The notes under the pieces are model-generated. The model did no database searches and had not been told where the DNA came from. It saw only the letters and a program-made list of their open reading frames with translations. DNA of 5,045 nucleotides, from assembly GCA_902464175.1 (NCBI GenBank), contig CABQHZ010000115.1:1-5045 (forward strand). The letters are read 5' to 3'. The position numbers and the translations under genes were made by a program. The stretch is from an uncultured Collinsella sp. GTDB lineage: Bacteria > Actinomycetota > Coriobacteriia > Coriobacteriales > Coriobacteriaceae. The stretch's first letter is position 1. Every line of letters begins with the position of its first letter. Shown here piece after piece: positions 4,787 through 5,045 of this stretch.

Positions 4787-5045
4787 GTGGGGGTCATTAC
4801 TCCGGGCGTACGTTTGCACGACCTTCCGCAGGGAACCGTCGAGGAGCGCATTCGCATGGCGGGCGAGCTGGGCTTTTCGTGCATTCAGCTGCCGAGCAAG
4901 GTGCTCTATAAGTCGATGGGCATCAACCGTTTGGGCCTTACGCGCGAGCTTGCCGACCACCTGCGTGCGGTGCTCGACGAGGCGGGCGTTTCGGTCGCCG
5001 TGTTCGGCTGCTATAAAAACCTGGCGACGCCCGATCGCCAACAGC
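4787..5045 (+). CDS. xylose-isomerase-like TIM-barrel protein (sugar phosphate isomerase/epimerase family), 5' part only
   Basis: The frame opens with GTG 4787 and continues past the window end; 86 residues are visible. They read as the first strands and helices of a xylose-isomerase-like (AP endonuclease 2) TIM barrel: strand ITPGVRLHD (4-12), helix TVEERIRMAGELGF (17-30), strand SCIQLP (31-36), helix LTRELADHLRAVLDEAG (51-67), strand VSVAVFGCYKNL (68-79). The pairing of a short strand with GELGF and the VFGCY motif is usual in proteins annotated as sugar phosphate isomerase/epimerase. Metal ligands lie further on and are not visible. The start is one base after the GH105 stop, so the two are almost certainly co-transcribed and probably translationally coupled; AAGGGA at 4771-4776 can serve as ribosome site. 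An in-frame GTG at 4778 is possible but too close to that site. The role may be isomerisation or epimerisation of a pectin-derived sugar; the substrate is not known. Confidence 0.8.
   Translation, partial: MGVITPGVRLHDLPQGTVEERIRMAGELGFSCIQLPSKVLYKSMGINRLGLTRELADHLRAVLDEAGVSVAVFGCYKNLATPDRQQ

Noticed and set aside
3532..4884. A 450-residue open frame on the minus strand
   Set aside because: It is antisense to the whole of GH105 and to the control region; its Val-, His- and Ala-rich make-up and lack of motifs mark it as a shadow of the + strand codon pattern.
1..5045. CRISPR array, tRNA/rRNA genes, insertion sequences or phage/defence genes
   Set aside because: No regularly spaced repeats, RNA gene signatures, transposase motifs or terminal inverted repeats were seen; coding density by metabolic genes is near complete.

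Overview
This window is a stretch of a pectin-degradation gene cluster from a GC-rich bacterium. The base composition, codon choice and family content (GH28, CE8, SGNH esterase, GH105, xylose-isomerase-like TIM barrel) would suit a gut-associated actinobacterium such as Collinsella or a relative in the Coriobacteriia. That assignment is an inference from the look of the sequence, not a database match. All five genes lie on the + strand, with only short gaps between them.

Layout: (1) the 3' end of a GH28 polygalacturonase-like gene (to 398); (2) a 129-base gap holding a strong hairpin (435-472); (3) a 720-residue two-domain esterase (528-2690), in which a CE8 pectin methylesterase is fused to an alpha/beta-hydrolase esterase; (4) a 77-base gap with a second hairpin overlapping the stop codon of the fusion gene; (5) an SGNH/GDSL esterase (2768-3439); (6) a 107-base, repeat-rich control region carrying two copies of a LacI-type pseudo-palindrome and a perfect 10-bp inverted repeat; (7) a GH105 unsaturated uronyl hydrolase (3547-4785); (8) one base later, the start of a xylose-isomerase-like TIM-barrel protein that runs off the window at 5045.

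The genes make sense together. Two or three esterases (CE8, alpha/beta-hydrolase, SGNH) would remove methyl and acetyl groups from pectic oligosaccharides. GH28 would trim saturated galacturonate, and GH105 would remove the 4,5-unsaturated uronate left by pectate or rhamnogalacturonan lyases. The TIM-barrel protein may act on a released sugar. None of the complete proteins, nor the visible N-terminus of the last one, has a signal peptide or membrane segment, so the system appears to work in the cytoplasm on imported oligosaccharides. The repeat-rich region before GH105 suggests that GH105 and the TIM-barrel gene form a separately controlled, sugar-responsive unit. The families are known; the least ordinary points are the esterase fusion, the operator/hairpin structure before GH105, and the unassigned TIM-barrel protein coupled to GH105.
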